DNA of 43,152 nt, from contig JBBRKQ010000029.1 in assembly GCA_038231815.1 (NCBI GenBank), forward strand, positions 1 to 43,152, in the 5' to 3' direction. The notes below the pieces were generated by a model. It was not told the origin of the DNA, searched no databases, and worked only from the letters and a program-made list of their open reading frames with translations. Below, piece by piece: positions 17,156 through 26,137 of the stretch (position 1 is its first letter; each line of letters opens with the position of its first letter). A program made the position numbers and the translations under genes. This DNA is from CAILKP01 sp038231815. Lineage in GTDB: Bacteria; Planctomycetota; Phycisphaerae; Phycisphaerales; UBA1924.

Positions 17156-17258
17156 CTGCGCCGGGCGACGAAAAAACGGGCAGCGGGCCGCGGATGGAAC
17201 GAATTTTCTGAATGCCAGCGGGCTGTACGCCGGGCAAAAGCCAGTCTAATCTTCACTG

Positions 17259-18314
17259 ATGACCGCCCCGACCAACGCCACCTCCCTCGCCGCTTCCCCC
17301 ATTCGCTCGCTGCCTCCGATTCCCAGCGTAGGGGTACGTATTCTGGGTTCGGGTTCAGCGATCCCGTCGGGCATTCTCACCAACGACGATCTGGCGGACA
17401 TCGTGCAGACCAGCGATGAATGGATCTTCCAGCGTACGGGCATTCGTCAGCGGCGGATGTGCGACCACAGCAAGGGTGAAAGTAACCAAAGCCTGTGCAC
17501 AGCGGCAATGGCCGGAGCATTGGCAGATGCAAAGCTGACCGTCCATGATCTCGACCTCATTATCGCGGGAACGATCACGCAGGATTACCGATGCCCATCG
17601 GTCGCGTGCATGGTAGCAGCGGCACTTGGCAGCACCAAAACCGCGGCGTGGGACCTCGGGGCGGCCTGCTGCGGGTTTGTGTACTCACTGAACGCAGCGC
17701 ACGATCTCATCCGCGTGGGCACGCACAAGCGCATCGGCGTCATCGGCTGCGACACAATCTCGGCAATCACAGACTACACCAACCGAGGAGTGTGCATTTT
17801 GTTCGGCGATGCGGCGGGCGCCGTAGTAATCGGCGCAACTGATGACACAACCAAGGGCTGCATCGCCCAAGTGAACAAAGCCAACGGCAGCGGCTGGCAG
17901 GACTTGTACCTACCAACGTGGATCGACAACATCCCGGCCAATGCGGATTTGCACACGGTCAAAATCGGCTGTCTTCAAATGAACGGCAAGGCCGTGTTTA
18001 AATTCGCGGTTATGACTTTTCAGGAACTTATAGCCGAGACGCTGGCCAAAGTTAACATGACCGCCGACCAGGTGGACATGTTCGTCTGCCATCAATCCAA
18101 CGCCCGCATTCTGGAAGCGGCGCGCACGAAATTCGGCATCCCCGAAGAAAAGCTCTACGTCAACATCGACCGCATCGGCAACACCTCCGCCGGCTCGGTG
18201 CCGCTGTGCTTTGATGAGCTGATGAAGGCGGGCAAGATCAAGCCTGGAATGAAGGTGCTGTTCCTGGCCTTTGGCGCCGGGGTAACGTGGACCAGCAGTC
18301 TCTGGCAGTTGTAA
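17259..18314 (+). CDS. fabH: Beta-ketoacyl-ACP synthase III
   Basis: Condenses acetyl-CoA (or a similar starter) with malonyl-ACP to begin fatty acid synthesis. The 351-residue thiolase-fold protein shows the Cys-His-Asn triad: C137 in WDLGAACCGF, His in FVCHQSNARIL and Asn in RIGNTSAGSVPL. The DEWIFQRTGIRQRR segment is also typical of FabH. An extra 20 or so residues precede the usual VRILGSGSAIP start. C138 follows the catalytic cysteine where E. coli has Ala. It is a single gene between the aspS terminator and a convergent kinase gene; no other fab gene is near, so starter specificity cannot be told. Confidence 0.95.
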   Translation: MTAPTNATSLAASPIRSLPPIPSVGVRILGSGSAIPSGILTNDDLADIVQTSDEWIFQRTGIRQRRMCDHSKGESNQSLCTAAMAGALADAKLTVHDLDLIIAGTITQDYRCPSVACMVAAALGSTKTAAWDLGAACCGFVYSLNAAHDLIRVGTHKRIGVIGCDTISAITDYTNRGVCILFGDAAGAVVIGATDDTTKGCIAQVNKANGSGWQDLYLPTWIDNIPANADLHTVKIGCLQMNGKAVFKFAVMTFQELIAETLAKVNMTADQVDMFVCHQSNARILEAARTKFGIPEEKLYVNIDRIGNTSAGSVPLCFDELMKAGKIKPGMKVLFLAFGAGVTWTSSLWQL

Positions 18315-18462
18315 ATTGTGCTACGCTCCGTCGCGGTCCGCATAAGCCCGACGGGTATCTTGCCCGCCGAGGCCCGAACACTGCCATCGCGGGCCCAACC
18401 CGAGCGTAAAACGTGCGCGAGAATTCAGCCCGGAGCCAGACAAGCTCGCCTCAGCCCTTCGG

Positions 18463-21219
18463 TCACCGCAATGGTTGCCCCGCCCGCGCTAGCTTGCACT
18501 TCACCAGCGTCTCGCGGTACTCCTTGAGATGCGGATGTTCCGCCGGCAGCAGCTTCTCCGCCGTCGCCACGGCTTCTTCGAGCTCGGGCAGGGCCGCGGC
18601 GGCATCCCCACCGTTTTTGTTTTCGAGCCGGGCGCTGCCCGATCGCCAGAGCACTCGGGCGAAGCGCGCGGAACCACCAGCGGGCCCCTTCCGGAGAATC
18701 GCGATCGCCTCATCAAAGCCTGCTCTCGCCTCCGCGGGCCTTGCGAGGTCCTGATGAACCAGCGCGAGGTTGACGAGCACCGCTACTACACCGGGGTGCC
18801 CCTCAGGAAGCGCGCTTCGGACGATGGCCAGTGCTTCCCGACCCACCGGCTCGGCCTCGGCGGGCCTGCGATCCTCACGCAGGAGCGTCGTGAGATTGCT
18901 CAAGTCGCGTGCGATATCGGGATGTCCTGCCGGCAGGGCTTTGCGATGGACCTCGACGGCTTCACGCAGGAATGGTTCGGCTTCGGAGAGCTTCCTCTGG
19001 CCCTGGAGGCACGCTGCCACGTTAGTAAGCACCCAGGCGATCTCAGGATGGCCCTCGGGAAGGACTTTGCGGTATATCTCCAGCGCCTCGCGGCAAAGCG
19101 GCTCGGCGGCCGCGGCCTGCTCCTGGGCCAACAACTGCGCCCCGAGATTGCTGAGCGCATTGGCAATCCTGGGGTGACCCGCGGGCAAGGCTGTGCGATA
19201 GACCGCGAGGGCCTGACGCGCCAGTTTTTCCCCATCAACAGCCCGTTCGGAGTTCATTAAGAGAAGCGCGAGGTTGTTCAAACAGTCGGCCGACTCAGCG
19301 CGGCCCTCATACCCCGCCTTGCGATAAAGCTCGACCGCTTGACGGAACAATGGCTCGGCCTCTGGGAGTCGTTGCAAGTCGAGCAGCAACAGGGCAAAGT
19401 CGTTGCGGTTCCGTGCCAACTCGATTTCTCCAGCAGGTGTTGCCTTTCGGAGAATATCCGCCGCTTCAACGAACAGTGACTCAGCCTCGGCGGGGTTGTT
19501 CAACCCCCGAAGAAGCGAGGCGAGTGAGTTCAGACTGCTGGCAATGGCAATCTCTCCGGGGGGCAGGACAGCCCGACGGATCGAAAGTGACCTGCGCAGG
19601 TTTAGCTCAGAATCCTTAAAACTCGCCAACTGCCGCAGCGTCTGGCCGATCATCTCGCGGACGCTCGCCTCAACCAGCGGCTGGTCCTTCAGCGAGCCGG
19701 AATCGAGTTGATCGACAGCGCCGCGCATGGCCTGGAGCACCGTGACCTTGTCCCCCAGCAGGTGCCCGGGGTCCGCGCTGGCGAGCATATCGGTCTGAAA
19801 CCTCGCGACCGCTTCGGCGATCGCAGCCTGCCGTTGTGCAGTCTGCCTGGCTTGGTCGGTCTCAATGAATTGCCCGCGGAGTTCCTTCTCGGCGCCCAGT
19901 GCGCGGGCAAGGGCCAGTCCCGTCGCCACCCCGCCGATCAGCAAGGTAACCACCACCGCGCTGCCTGCCAAAACCACCAACCTATTGCGGCGAACAAACT
20001 TTTTTAGTCGATACGCCTTGCTCGGCGGCGCCGCCAGCACCGCCTCGCCGCTGAGGTACCGCTGGATATCCATCATCAGCCCGTTGGCCGTCTCGTAACG
20101 GCGATGGCGGTCCTTCTCCAGCGCCTTCATCACAATCCAGTCCAGCTCGCCGCGCACGATCGTGCCCAACCGCTCGGGATCGGTGTGCCGCTTGGCCGCC
20201 ACGCTGGCGATCGTGTCGGTATTGGCGCTCAATCGCGTGCTGGGCTTTGGGGGCTCCACCTCGCGGATGATCCGCTGAATCTCGGCGTACGCCGCGGAGC
20301 GAAGCTCTTTGCCACTAAACGGCGTGGTACCGGTGAGCAGTTCATACAGCAACACGCCTAGCGAGTACACATCGGTCCGGGTATCAATATCAAGGCTGCC
20401 CTCGGCCTGCTCGGGGCTCATGTACTCCGGCGTACCGATGAGGGCCTTATGCTCGGTGAAGAGAGTCTTCTCGGTCAGTTTGCTCGCCGTTGCTTTCGCG
20501 ATACCGAAGTCGATTACTTTCGTGTGCGGGCGGCCGTCCTGCGTGCTCACCAGAATATTGCTCGGCTTGATGTCCCGGTGGATGATGCCCTTGGTGTGGG
20601 CGTGCTGCACCGCGTTGCAGACTTGGGCAAACAGCTCCAACCGCTGCTCGATGGAGAGGTTGTTTTTATCGCAATACTCGGCGATCGGGTCTCCCTTGAC
20701 AAGCTCCATCACGAAGAACGGCCGCCCCGTCTCCGTTGCCCCGGCATCAAAGACTTTGGCGATGTTGGGGTGTTCCATCATCGCCAGGGCCTGCCGCTCC
20801 TGCTCAAAGCGCGCCACCACCTGGCCCGTGTCCATACCCAACTTGATGATCTTCAGCGCTACCTTGCGGGCCACCGGCTTTTCCTGCTCGGCCATAAACA
20901 CCGAGCCGAAGCCGCCCTCACCGATGAGCTGCAGGAGTTTGTAGTGGCCGATATGCGTGCCGGGGCCTTCTCTCAGCGGCACAACAACCGTGACCCCGGC
21001 GGAAGCGGTGTCTGTCGTCGCAGGGGCATCACCGTGCACCTGGGTCGGCTCGGACAGGAAAGCTCCCGCCTCATCAAGCGCCGCGAGCATGTCTTCGATC
21101 TGTGCTCGCATTGGAGCATCGATCGTCGCGAGCCCGCTTAAGAACGCAGACCGCTCCCGCCCGGGCAAACGCCGCGCCTGGTCAAAGATTTCCCGCATTC
21201 GCTCTCGATTGATACTCAT
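18463..21219 (-). CDS. Membrane Ser/Thr protein kinase with C-terminal TPR repeats
   Basis: About 918 residues from MSINRERM, which has GGAG 6 nt upstream; the frame is open to 21240, directly after the sigma-factor stop. Layout: a short helical N-terminus typical of ECF-linked kinases; a Hanks-type kinase domain (about 85-370) with the Gly loop IGEGGFGSVF, VALK lysine, HRDIKPSNIL catalytic loop, DFGIAKA and GTPEYMSPEQ; one membrane helix near 430 (LVVLAGSAVVVTLLIGGVA); then about ten kinesin-light-chain-like TPRs with repeated GHPxIA. All catalytic residues are present. Coupled to the adjacent sigma gene, it probably controls it by phosphorylation (inference from the family pairing). Confidence 0.95.
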   Translation of the reverse strand: MSINRERMREIFDQARRLPGRERSAFLSGLATIDAPMRAQIEDMLAALDEAGAFLSEPTQVHGDAPATTDTASAGVTVVVPLREGPGTHIGHYKLLQLIGEGGFGSVFMAEQEKPVARKVALKIIKLGMDTGQVVARFEQERQALAMMEHPNIAKVFDAGATETGRPFFVMELVKGDPIAEYCDKNNLSIEQRLELFAQVCNAVQHAHTKGIIHRDIKPSNILVSTQDGRPHTKVIDFGIAKATASKLTEKTLFTEHKALIGTPEYMSPEQAEGSLDIDTRTDVYSLGVLLYELLTGTTPFSGKELRSAAYAEIQRIIREVEPPKPSTRLSANTDTIASVAAKRHTDPERLGTIVRGELDWIVMKALEKDRHRRYETANGLMMDIQRYLSGEAVLAAPPSKAYRLKKFVRRNRLVVLAGSAVVVTLLIGGVATGLALARALGAEKELRGQFIETDQARQTAQRQAAIAEAVARFQTDMLASADPGHLLGDKVTVLQAMRGAVDQLDSGSLKDQPLVEASVREMIGQTLRQLASFKDSELNLRRSLSIRRAVLPPGEIAIASSLNSLASLLRGLNNPAEAESLFVEAADILRKATPAGEIELARNRNDFALLLLDLQRLPEAEPLFRQAVELYRKAGYEGRAESADCLNNLALLLMNSERAVDGEKLARQALAVYRTALPAGHPRIANALSNLGAQLLAQEQAAAAEPLCREALEIYRKVLPEGHPEIAWVLTNVAACLQGQRKLSEAEPFLREAVEVHRKALPAGHPDIARDLSNLTTLLREDRRPAEAEPVGREALAIVRSALPEGHPGVVAVLVNLALVHQDLARPAEARAGFDEAIAILRKGPAGGSARFARVLWRSGSARLENKNGGDAAAALPELEEAVATAEKLLPAEHPHLKEYRETLVKCKLARAGQPLR

Positions 21220-21240
21220 GTTCATCTCCGCGCGCCGCAT

Positions 21241-21840
21241 CTAGGAGCGCGTTGCCCGAAGTTGCCGGAAGAGCCACGCTCTGGCCCATGCCCAGTCACG
21301 GTCCACCGTCGCCGGCGACCTGCCAAGGGCCACCGCGGTTTCATCGCCGCTGAGCCCGGCGTAGAACCGTAGTCGAACGACTTGAGCCACGACGGGGTCT
21401 TCACCCTCTAAGCGTTGAAACGCCTCATGCAGCCTCACGATTTGTTCAGAGTTCGCATCCGACACCAGATCGGCCACGCTCAGCAGTTCTTGGGCGCAGT
21501 CGTCAATGGACCTTGGGACCGGGCCCCGCTTGAGGCGACCTCGTGCCCGCGCATAGTCGATTAAAATGCGACGTATCGACTCCGCCGCCGCCGCGTAGAA
21601 GTGGCCTTGGCTTGCCCACGCGACCTCTCGGGGACCAACCAGCTTGAGATAGGCCTCGTGCACCAAGGCCGTGGCGGACAGGGTGTGTCCAACCCGTTCG
21701 CCCGCGAGCTGTAAATGAGCCGCGCTTCGCAGTTGTTCGTAGACCAGCAGCAGCAGCCGGTCAGCGGCCGCTTTGTCGCCGTCGGCCGCGGCGTTCATCA
21801 GCACGGTTACGTCCTCGGGATGCGGCTGCATAGTCGGCAT
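21241..21840 (-). CDS. ECF RNA polymerase sigma factor linked to a kinase
   Basis: About 199 residues from MPTMQPHPEDV; the longer frame (from 21933) has no sigma likeness. The planctomycete/acidobacterial TIGR02999-like signature is clear: SATALVHEAYLKLVG in region 2, RRILIDYARARGRLKRG, and a region 4 helix-turn-helix around LSGDETAVALGRSPATVDRD. No anti-sigma gene is adjacent; instead the kinase gene begins right after its stop. In planctomycetes such sigma groups are known to neighbour Ser/Thr kinases. Likely role: transcription of a stress or envelope regulon under kinase control. Confidence 0.93.
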   Translation of the reverse strand: MPTMQPHPEDVTVLMNAAADGDKAAADRLLLLVYEQLRSAAHLQLAGERVGHTLSATALVHEAYLKLVGPREVAWASQGHFYAAAAESIRRILIDYARARGRLKRGPVPRSIDDCAQELLSVADLVSDANSEQIVRLHEAFQRLEGEDPVVAQVVRLRFYAGLSGDETAVALGRSPATVDRDWAWARAWLFRQLRATRS

Positions 21841-22010
21841 AGTCTCAACGAATTCGGGATGGCTGCACGCGGTCGTGGCCGCCCATAATAGCGACAACTT
21901 GGATGTGCCGATCATTTGCCTTTGCGTCAGCAACGGCTTGCGAGGGCCTCGGCTTACGGTTGAACCTGCCGAGCACGATTCCCGCCCAATCGCAAACCCT
22001 CGCCGCTATG

Positions 22011-22045
22011 AAAAGAGCTCTTTGACGTTTCCGTCGAAGAGCTCT
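22011..22045 (-). terminator. Rho-independent terminator of the PEP-CTERM-like gene
   Basis: A 14-bp stem (arms 22014-22027 and 22032-22045, one G-U pair) around a 4-nt loop, followed on the minus strand by TTTTC, 50 nt after the stop of the gene at 22095-22817. Confidence 0.85.
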
Positions 22046-22094
22046 CGAAATATGTGCGTGTGCCCACCCTTCTCAGCAGCGTGGCCGCGCCGTG

Positions 22095-22817
22095 CTAGCG
22101 CCGCCGACGACGGCCCGAAACCATTACTGCACCCAGGCCGAAGGCCGCTGCCGTTCCGGGCGTGGGAACAACTTGCCCGGTGATTTGAATGTCGTCCCAG
22201 CGGACGAGGTCGCCGCCCGAGAACACCACATAGCCGAATCCGGAGGAATAGCTTGTTGAATGACCATAATCCCTGGTCTCGTTGGTGACTGTGTTTCTGA
22301 AGGTTTCCACGACATAGTTGCCGTAGTCAACGACGGTGACGCGCACAGGATCCAAGTAAAACGCATCCCCGAAGTTCAATTCGAACACGTTGTAATACGG
22401 CGCAGCAAGACTGGTGTAGCCGTCATTGAAGTTGTGTATTCGAAGATACAGGCTATTCAGCGGCTCATTGCTGTAATTGGAATCCCTCAAGCCTGAACCA
22501 CGAGTTCCCAAAAACGCGATGTCTTCTCCGACCTCGGGAAAATCCGGATCGCCGGAAAGGGCGTAGGAGAGCGTGGCCGACACGGTCAGCGGCGAGGCGT
22601 TGGAGGTGTAATACTGCCTGACCGTCCGGAGGATGCTGCGGTCCGCGTTCTGTGAGGAATACGCCCCGTCAACGACGGCACCCGCGGGGCCGCTGACGCT
22701 GAAGTTGCTGGGGTTCCACGAGCCGTTGTTAAAGTTCTCCCTGATGGTCTCCGCCGAGGCAAGGCCTGCGGACGCTACGACGCTCCACACCGTCAATCCG
22801 ATGAACAATGAACGCAT
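22095..22817 (-). CDS. Secreted protein with PEP-CTERM-like tail
   Basis: About 240 residues. AAGGAG lies 7 nt before the chosen ATG, and an ideal signal peptide follows (MRSLFIGLTVWSVVASAG, then LASAE), so the longer frame to 22985 is rejected. The body is Tyr/Asn/Ser-rich and beta-stranded (TIRENFNNGSW, SLYLRIHNF, VRWDDIQITG), like concanavalin-type folds of exported planctomycete proteins, but no family can be named. The C-terminus VVPTPGTAAAFGLGAVM plus SGRRRRR is a PEP-CTERM-like sorting signal: a Pro motif, hydrophobic helix and Arg cluster, recognised by exosortase in related systems. It stands alone with its own terminator. Confidence 0.88.
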   Translation of the reverse strand: MRSLFIGLTVWSVVASAGLASAETIRENFNNGSWNPSNFSVSGPAGAVVDGAYSSQNADRSILRTVRQYYTSNASPLTVSATLSYALSGDPDFPEVGEDIAFLGTRGSGLRDSNYSNEPLNSLYLRIHNFNDGYTSLAAPYYNVFELNFGDAFYLDPVRVTVVDYGNYVVETFRNTVTNETRDYGHSTSYSSGFGYVVFSGGDLVRWDDIQITGQVVPTPGTAAAFGLGAVMVSGRRRRR

Positions 22818-23230
22818 CACAAGTCTCCTTTTCTCAACACTCCCGACACCATCGCCGAGAGGACCACTTTGCGTTGGCACTGAACGCTTCGTGCCATGTT
22901 GTTTTTGCTTCGCGGTTCCGATCGCGGACATGCGTGGTGCCGGGGCGTAACGGCCCCGGTCCAGACACAGCCCGCCAATGTCCAAGCGGCGGATGTCTCA
23001 GTCGAGCATCACGAATTCTCAAAAAATATTGCGATGCACGCAGGCAAGCGAAACCGAAAGCGACCCGCACGACTTGGCCAGCTCCCCGCCGCGTTTCTTG
23101 GCGATTCTCTTCCGCCCGTGGTCAACGAAAGTGTTTGGCATGGCGATTGCCCCCAAGGCCAGTGCGCGACCGCCAACGCTCACGGCCGCACCCCGCTCAC
23201 CAAATGGCAAGATCGCTTCCCTCGCAATGC
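22818..23230. promoter_or_regulatory. Upstream region of the PEP-CTERM-like gene
   Basis: About 410 bp without a supported gene. It contains an inverted repeat TGGCAC-N10-GTGCCA at 22875-22896, about 60 bp before the start codon, which could be an operator, and a 7-bp hairpin CCGGGGC/GCCCCGG at 22940-22959. No clear -35/-10 pair was found. The part next to the cytochrome gene holds only a weak 63-codon frame with no recognisable features. Confidence 0.4.
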
Positions 23231-23992
23231 TCAGTCGTCATCGTCCCGAAGACTCTGTTTTGCGGCCTCTCCAAAAGTACCCTTCACGGCCTCACCTCCC
23301 GCCTCATTTTCCGCCTCTGCCAATTGCAGCACCGTGCCAAACAGCGGGAGCGTCACGCTCTGCGTGCCCGCGTTGTAATTTCGCAGCAGCCCGACCGACC
23401 ATGCGCCCATAGCCAGCACGAAGATCGCCGCGGCGATTGGACGCCTCGCGAGAATGCCTTGCGGCGCATCGCCGGTCTTCTTGCCGTCGATCATGCTCAG
23501 CGTGATGTTCTCGCGGAGACGCAGCGTGTGGATGAAAACACCAAGCACATGGATGCCCACCACCGCAATCATGGCGTAGGACAGTACTTCATGAACACTC
23601 TTGGCCGCCTTGCTGCCGCCGGTGGACATCATGATTCCTGTCGCCGCCAGCCCGAGAAGGATCGCCAGCATCGCATAGATCGCGTAGGCCGAACCCGGAT
23701 TGTGCCCGGTATACCGCTTCTCGGCCCCGGCAAGAATTCCCTTGAAATAGCAATAAAGCGCGACAGGCCCAAAAGCGAACGAGCCAAAACGGGCGTACCG
23801 GGTACCGACTACTCCCCAGATCAGCCGCAGCACCACCATCATGGCCAGCGAGAGGCCGATGAGGGCGTGGTACGCGAAGACGGGGCTGTCATCACTAGCG
23901 AGCTGAATAATCGCAAATGCAGCAAGAAAGCCGCCACCGAGCAGCCAATGGAACAGGCGAGTCGGGATATCCCATACAAGAATTCGTTTCAT
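23231..23992 (-). CDS. Cytochrome b561-like diheme membrane protein
   Basis: About 253 residues from MKRILVWDIPTRLFHW, the classic start of the bacterial cytochrome b561/Ni-Fe hydrogenase b-subunit family; a GTG at 24016 is less likely. Four main membrane helices carry candidate heme histidines: FHWLLGG, VFAYHALIG, SVHEVLSY and GIHVLGVFIH. A fifth hydrophobic stretch (IAAAIFVLAMGAWSVGLL) leads to an acidic tail ending in DDDD. Such proteins pass electrons between quinones or periplasmic cytochromes and partner enzymes. No dehydrogenase or c-type cytochrome gene is next to it, so the partner is unknown. The first heme-side motif and the start decide the identification. Confidence 0.9.
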   Translation of the reverse strand: MKRILVWDIPTRLFHWLLGGGFLAAFAIIQLASDDSPVFAYHALIGLSLAMMVVLRLIWGVVGTRYARFGSFAFGPVALYCYFKGILAGAEKRYTGHNPGSAYAIYAMLAILLGLAATGIMMSTGGSKAAKSVHEVLSYAMIAVVGIHVLGVFIHTLRLRENITLSMIDGKKTGDAPQGILARRPIAAAIFVLAMGAWSVGLLRNYNAGTQSVTLPLFGTVLQLAEAENEAGGEAVKGTFGEAAKQSLRDDDD

Positions 23993-25084
23993 ATTGTTTC
24001 GCCGGGAGGTCGGCACCTGCCGACGAGGCCCAATTCATGCTGAAATGATCGGCCTTCGCTAATCGTGGCGTCCGGCGTCACTGACGGATCAAGAGAGGGC
24101 AACGCAGCAAAGTTGTTCTTCTCTTTACTACGCGGTCGGTTCGATGCCGCCTCCCAATTCCGTGTTTTCGGGGCAAGGTGCGACGGAGTATCAGTCGCAC
24201 GCAACAAACCACGCTGTGCCGTGTCACTGCCGGAGCGATTTCCACGAACCGCTCTGCACCTCACTGCTGGTGTCCCGAGTCAGCAATCTATGGCTCCACC
24301 TGCCCTCGAACGCCGCGGCACCGGCCGCGAACCCAATCCGCGACCGAAGTACCGCAGGAAGGGGTGGTCTTGGGGCTGAGTCCGATGGGGCAGCCGCGAC
24401 AGTTTTTCCACATTTTCCTCACAACGAGCCCCATTTATTGCCGGTATTTCAAACAAAAGGGTTGGAAAGGACACACCGTTGTCCCCCACCGAATCCAGAA
24501 TATTTGGGTTATACTTGCCAATTGTTCGGAATGTGATAACCTACCACCGAACGAACAGAACTACTTGACACGTCCAGCCATATGAAGCAGACGCTTTGCC
24601 GTTCCGATCTGTTGCCTCTGCCTCTTTCCAATCGTATGCTCTCTAGTCAGAATGACTTACGCACCGTCCGCAAGGACGTGAACGGTGCAACCGGGCCCTG
24701 TGGCAGCAGCTCTCTTGCCGGAAGCGTGCCTCTTGCAGCCCTTCGCCGCTCCGCCCCCCCCACTCGCCCCTGAACCCGGCCCTGGACCCATGGCTGGACC
24801 TGTCCAAATGAAGTTTGGCAGCCCGGCTCATCCGGCGGATCCGTATCACCGAAGTCCAAATTGGATGAGTCCGTAAACCTGTAGTCCGTAAACCCTCCTG
24901 TCATGAAACTCTTGGCCGCTCGGTGCCATGAACCAATTCCAAGTACCAAATCCTAAATTGCCCTTCCGAGTTGCCCTGCCTCATTGCCCTTGACCGCAGC
25001 AGGCCCGCACCTCCCGCCCGGAATTGACGTAACAGTCAGAGCCGCTTCCCGACTGACCCCGCAGGACCCGTGTTCTGCCCCAAT
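23993..25084. other. 1.1-kb region without recognisable genes
   Basis: Overlapping short frames here show no known motif or signal peptide. Around 24400-24660 the sequence is richer in A and T than its surroundings. Visible small structures are a 6-bp hairpin GTCGGC/GCCGAC at 24009-24024 just before the cytochrome gene; a nested hairpin GCACCGT...ACGGTGC at 24661-24688; and a 12-bp direct repeat AGTCCGTAAACC at 24868-24879 and 24883-24894. TTGACA near 24564 and TATACT at 24510-24515 are isolated promoter-like hexamers without partners. It could be a decayed gene region or hold an untranslated RNA. Confidence 0.5.
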
Positions 25085-26086
25085 ATGAATACACGACCCT
25101 CACATCCCGCTCACGGCAAGCTCGGCCTCATCCCCGGCCACCCGGTCTGCGTTGATGCCACAACTTATCACGGCCACGCCGCGGGCCGTCCGTCATATCG
25201 CCCCGCCGGTAACCGGCCGCCGCGGAGCATCCGTCGGCTCGCTCGTCTGGCACGCTGGCACGCGTTGCGGTCAACCGGTTCGATGAATTGGTCTGAAGTA
25301 GGCGTTGTCGCGTTCGCTCTGGTGCTCACGGTAACCTCCGCCATCGTCGTCAAAGAGCTGCACGCTCGCTCGGGGCCGTCAAACCGCGTCCGGCCCGCCG
25401 CGGCGGTTGAGTCTCGGTCTATCGCCACGTCCATACCGGCCGATCCGATCGATGAGGGTCCGGGGACTATTGACGGTTCAACTTTGGACCTGAGCACTGC
25501 CGATGCCGTCGAAGCCGGCCTTGTTGACCCGATGGCGCTGACGATGGCCGCCGATGCGCTCACGCTGGACCCGCTTGCGTTGGAACCGGGCCGGCCGCTG
25601 GCCCCGTCTGAGATGCTCCCGGGCTTTGATTCACTGTCGTTTGCTCCCGGTTCTGTCAGCACGGAGCCGTCGCAGCCAGAGTGGCCGATTGATACAAAGT
25701 GGTTCAACGGGCGGCCGATCCGGCCCGTCCGCACGATGACAATGGTTGTGACCGCCTATTCACCTGACTCTCGGTCCTGCGGCGACTCGGCCGATGGCAT
25801 CACCGCGTCGCTGCATGATGTGCAGACCAACGGTGGCAGGCTGGTTGCTGCGGACAAGCGTGTGCTGCCGCTGGGCTCGATGATTTCGGTACCCGGATAC
25901 GACAATGGACGGATTGTTCCGGTGCTTGATGTTGGCGGCGCGATCAAGGGCAGCCGGCTGGATGTACTCTTCCCGACCCACGAACAGGCACGCAAGTTCG
26001 GCAAGCGAACCGTGCAAGTGACGATCTGGGGATATGCAGACGGCGCTGCAAAAACCGATTGGCGTCGCACCCGAGACAGTCGCTAA
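25085..26086 (+). CDS. Membrane-anchored 3D-domain protein (cell-wall acting)
   Basis: About 333 residues from the ATG; a GTG at 25070 is also possible. An Arg-rich cytoplasmic segment of about 65 residues comes first, then one membrane helix (VGVVAFALVLTVTSAIVV), a polar linker, and a C-terminal 3D domain (about 219-325). This shows MVVTAYSPDSRSCGDSADG and DVGGAIKGSRLDVLF with aspartates D282 and D293, the acidic residues that name the domain. 3D domains form the active barrel of MltA lytic transglycosylases and YuiC/Rpf-like proteins that cut peptidoglycan. A short single-domain protein of this kind is therefore probably a wall-remodelling enzyme. The next gene follows after 51 nt on the same strand. 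Confidence 0.87.
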   Translation: MNTRPSHPAHGKLGLIPGHPVCVDATTYHGHAAGRPSYRPAGNRPPRSIRRLARLARWHALRSTGSMNWSEVGVVAFALVLTVTSAIVVKELHARSGPSNRVRPAAAVESRSIATSIPADPIDEGPGTIDGSTLDLSTADAVEAGLVDPMALTMAADALTLDPLALEPGRPLAPSEMLPGFDSLSFAPGSVSTEPSQPEWPIDTKWFNGRPIRPVRTMTMVVTAYSPDSRSCGDSADGITASLHDVQTNGGRLVAADKRVLPLGSMISVPGYDNGRIVPVLDVGGAIKGSRLDVLFPTHEQARKFGKRTVQVTIWGYADGAAKTDWRRTRDSR

Positions 26087-26137
26087 GTTGATTCATCTCC
26101 GGACATCGGCAGCGGACAACACACTCTATCATCGCAT

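Noticed and set aside
22875..22900. A sigma-54-like TGGCACG upstream of the PEP-CTERM-like gene on the minus strand.
   Set aside because: The -12 element at the required spacing reads GTTC instead of TTGC.
23019..23210. A 63-codon frame downstream of the cytochrome b561-like gene.
   Set aside because: No motif, no ribosome binding site, and composition like non-coding flank.
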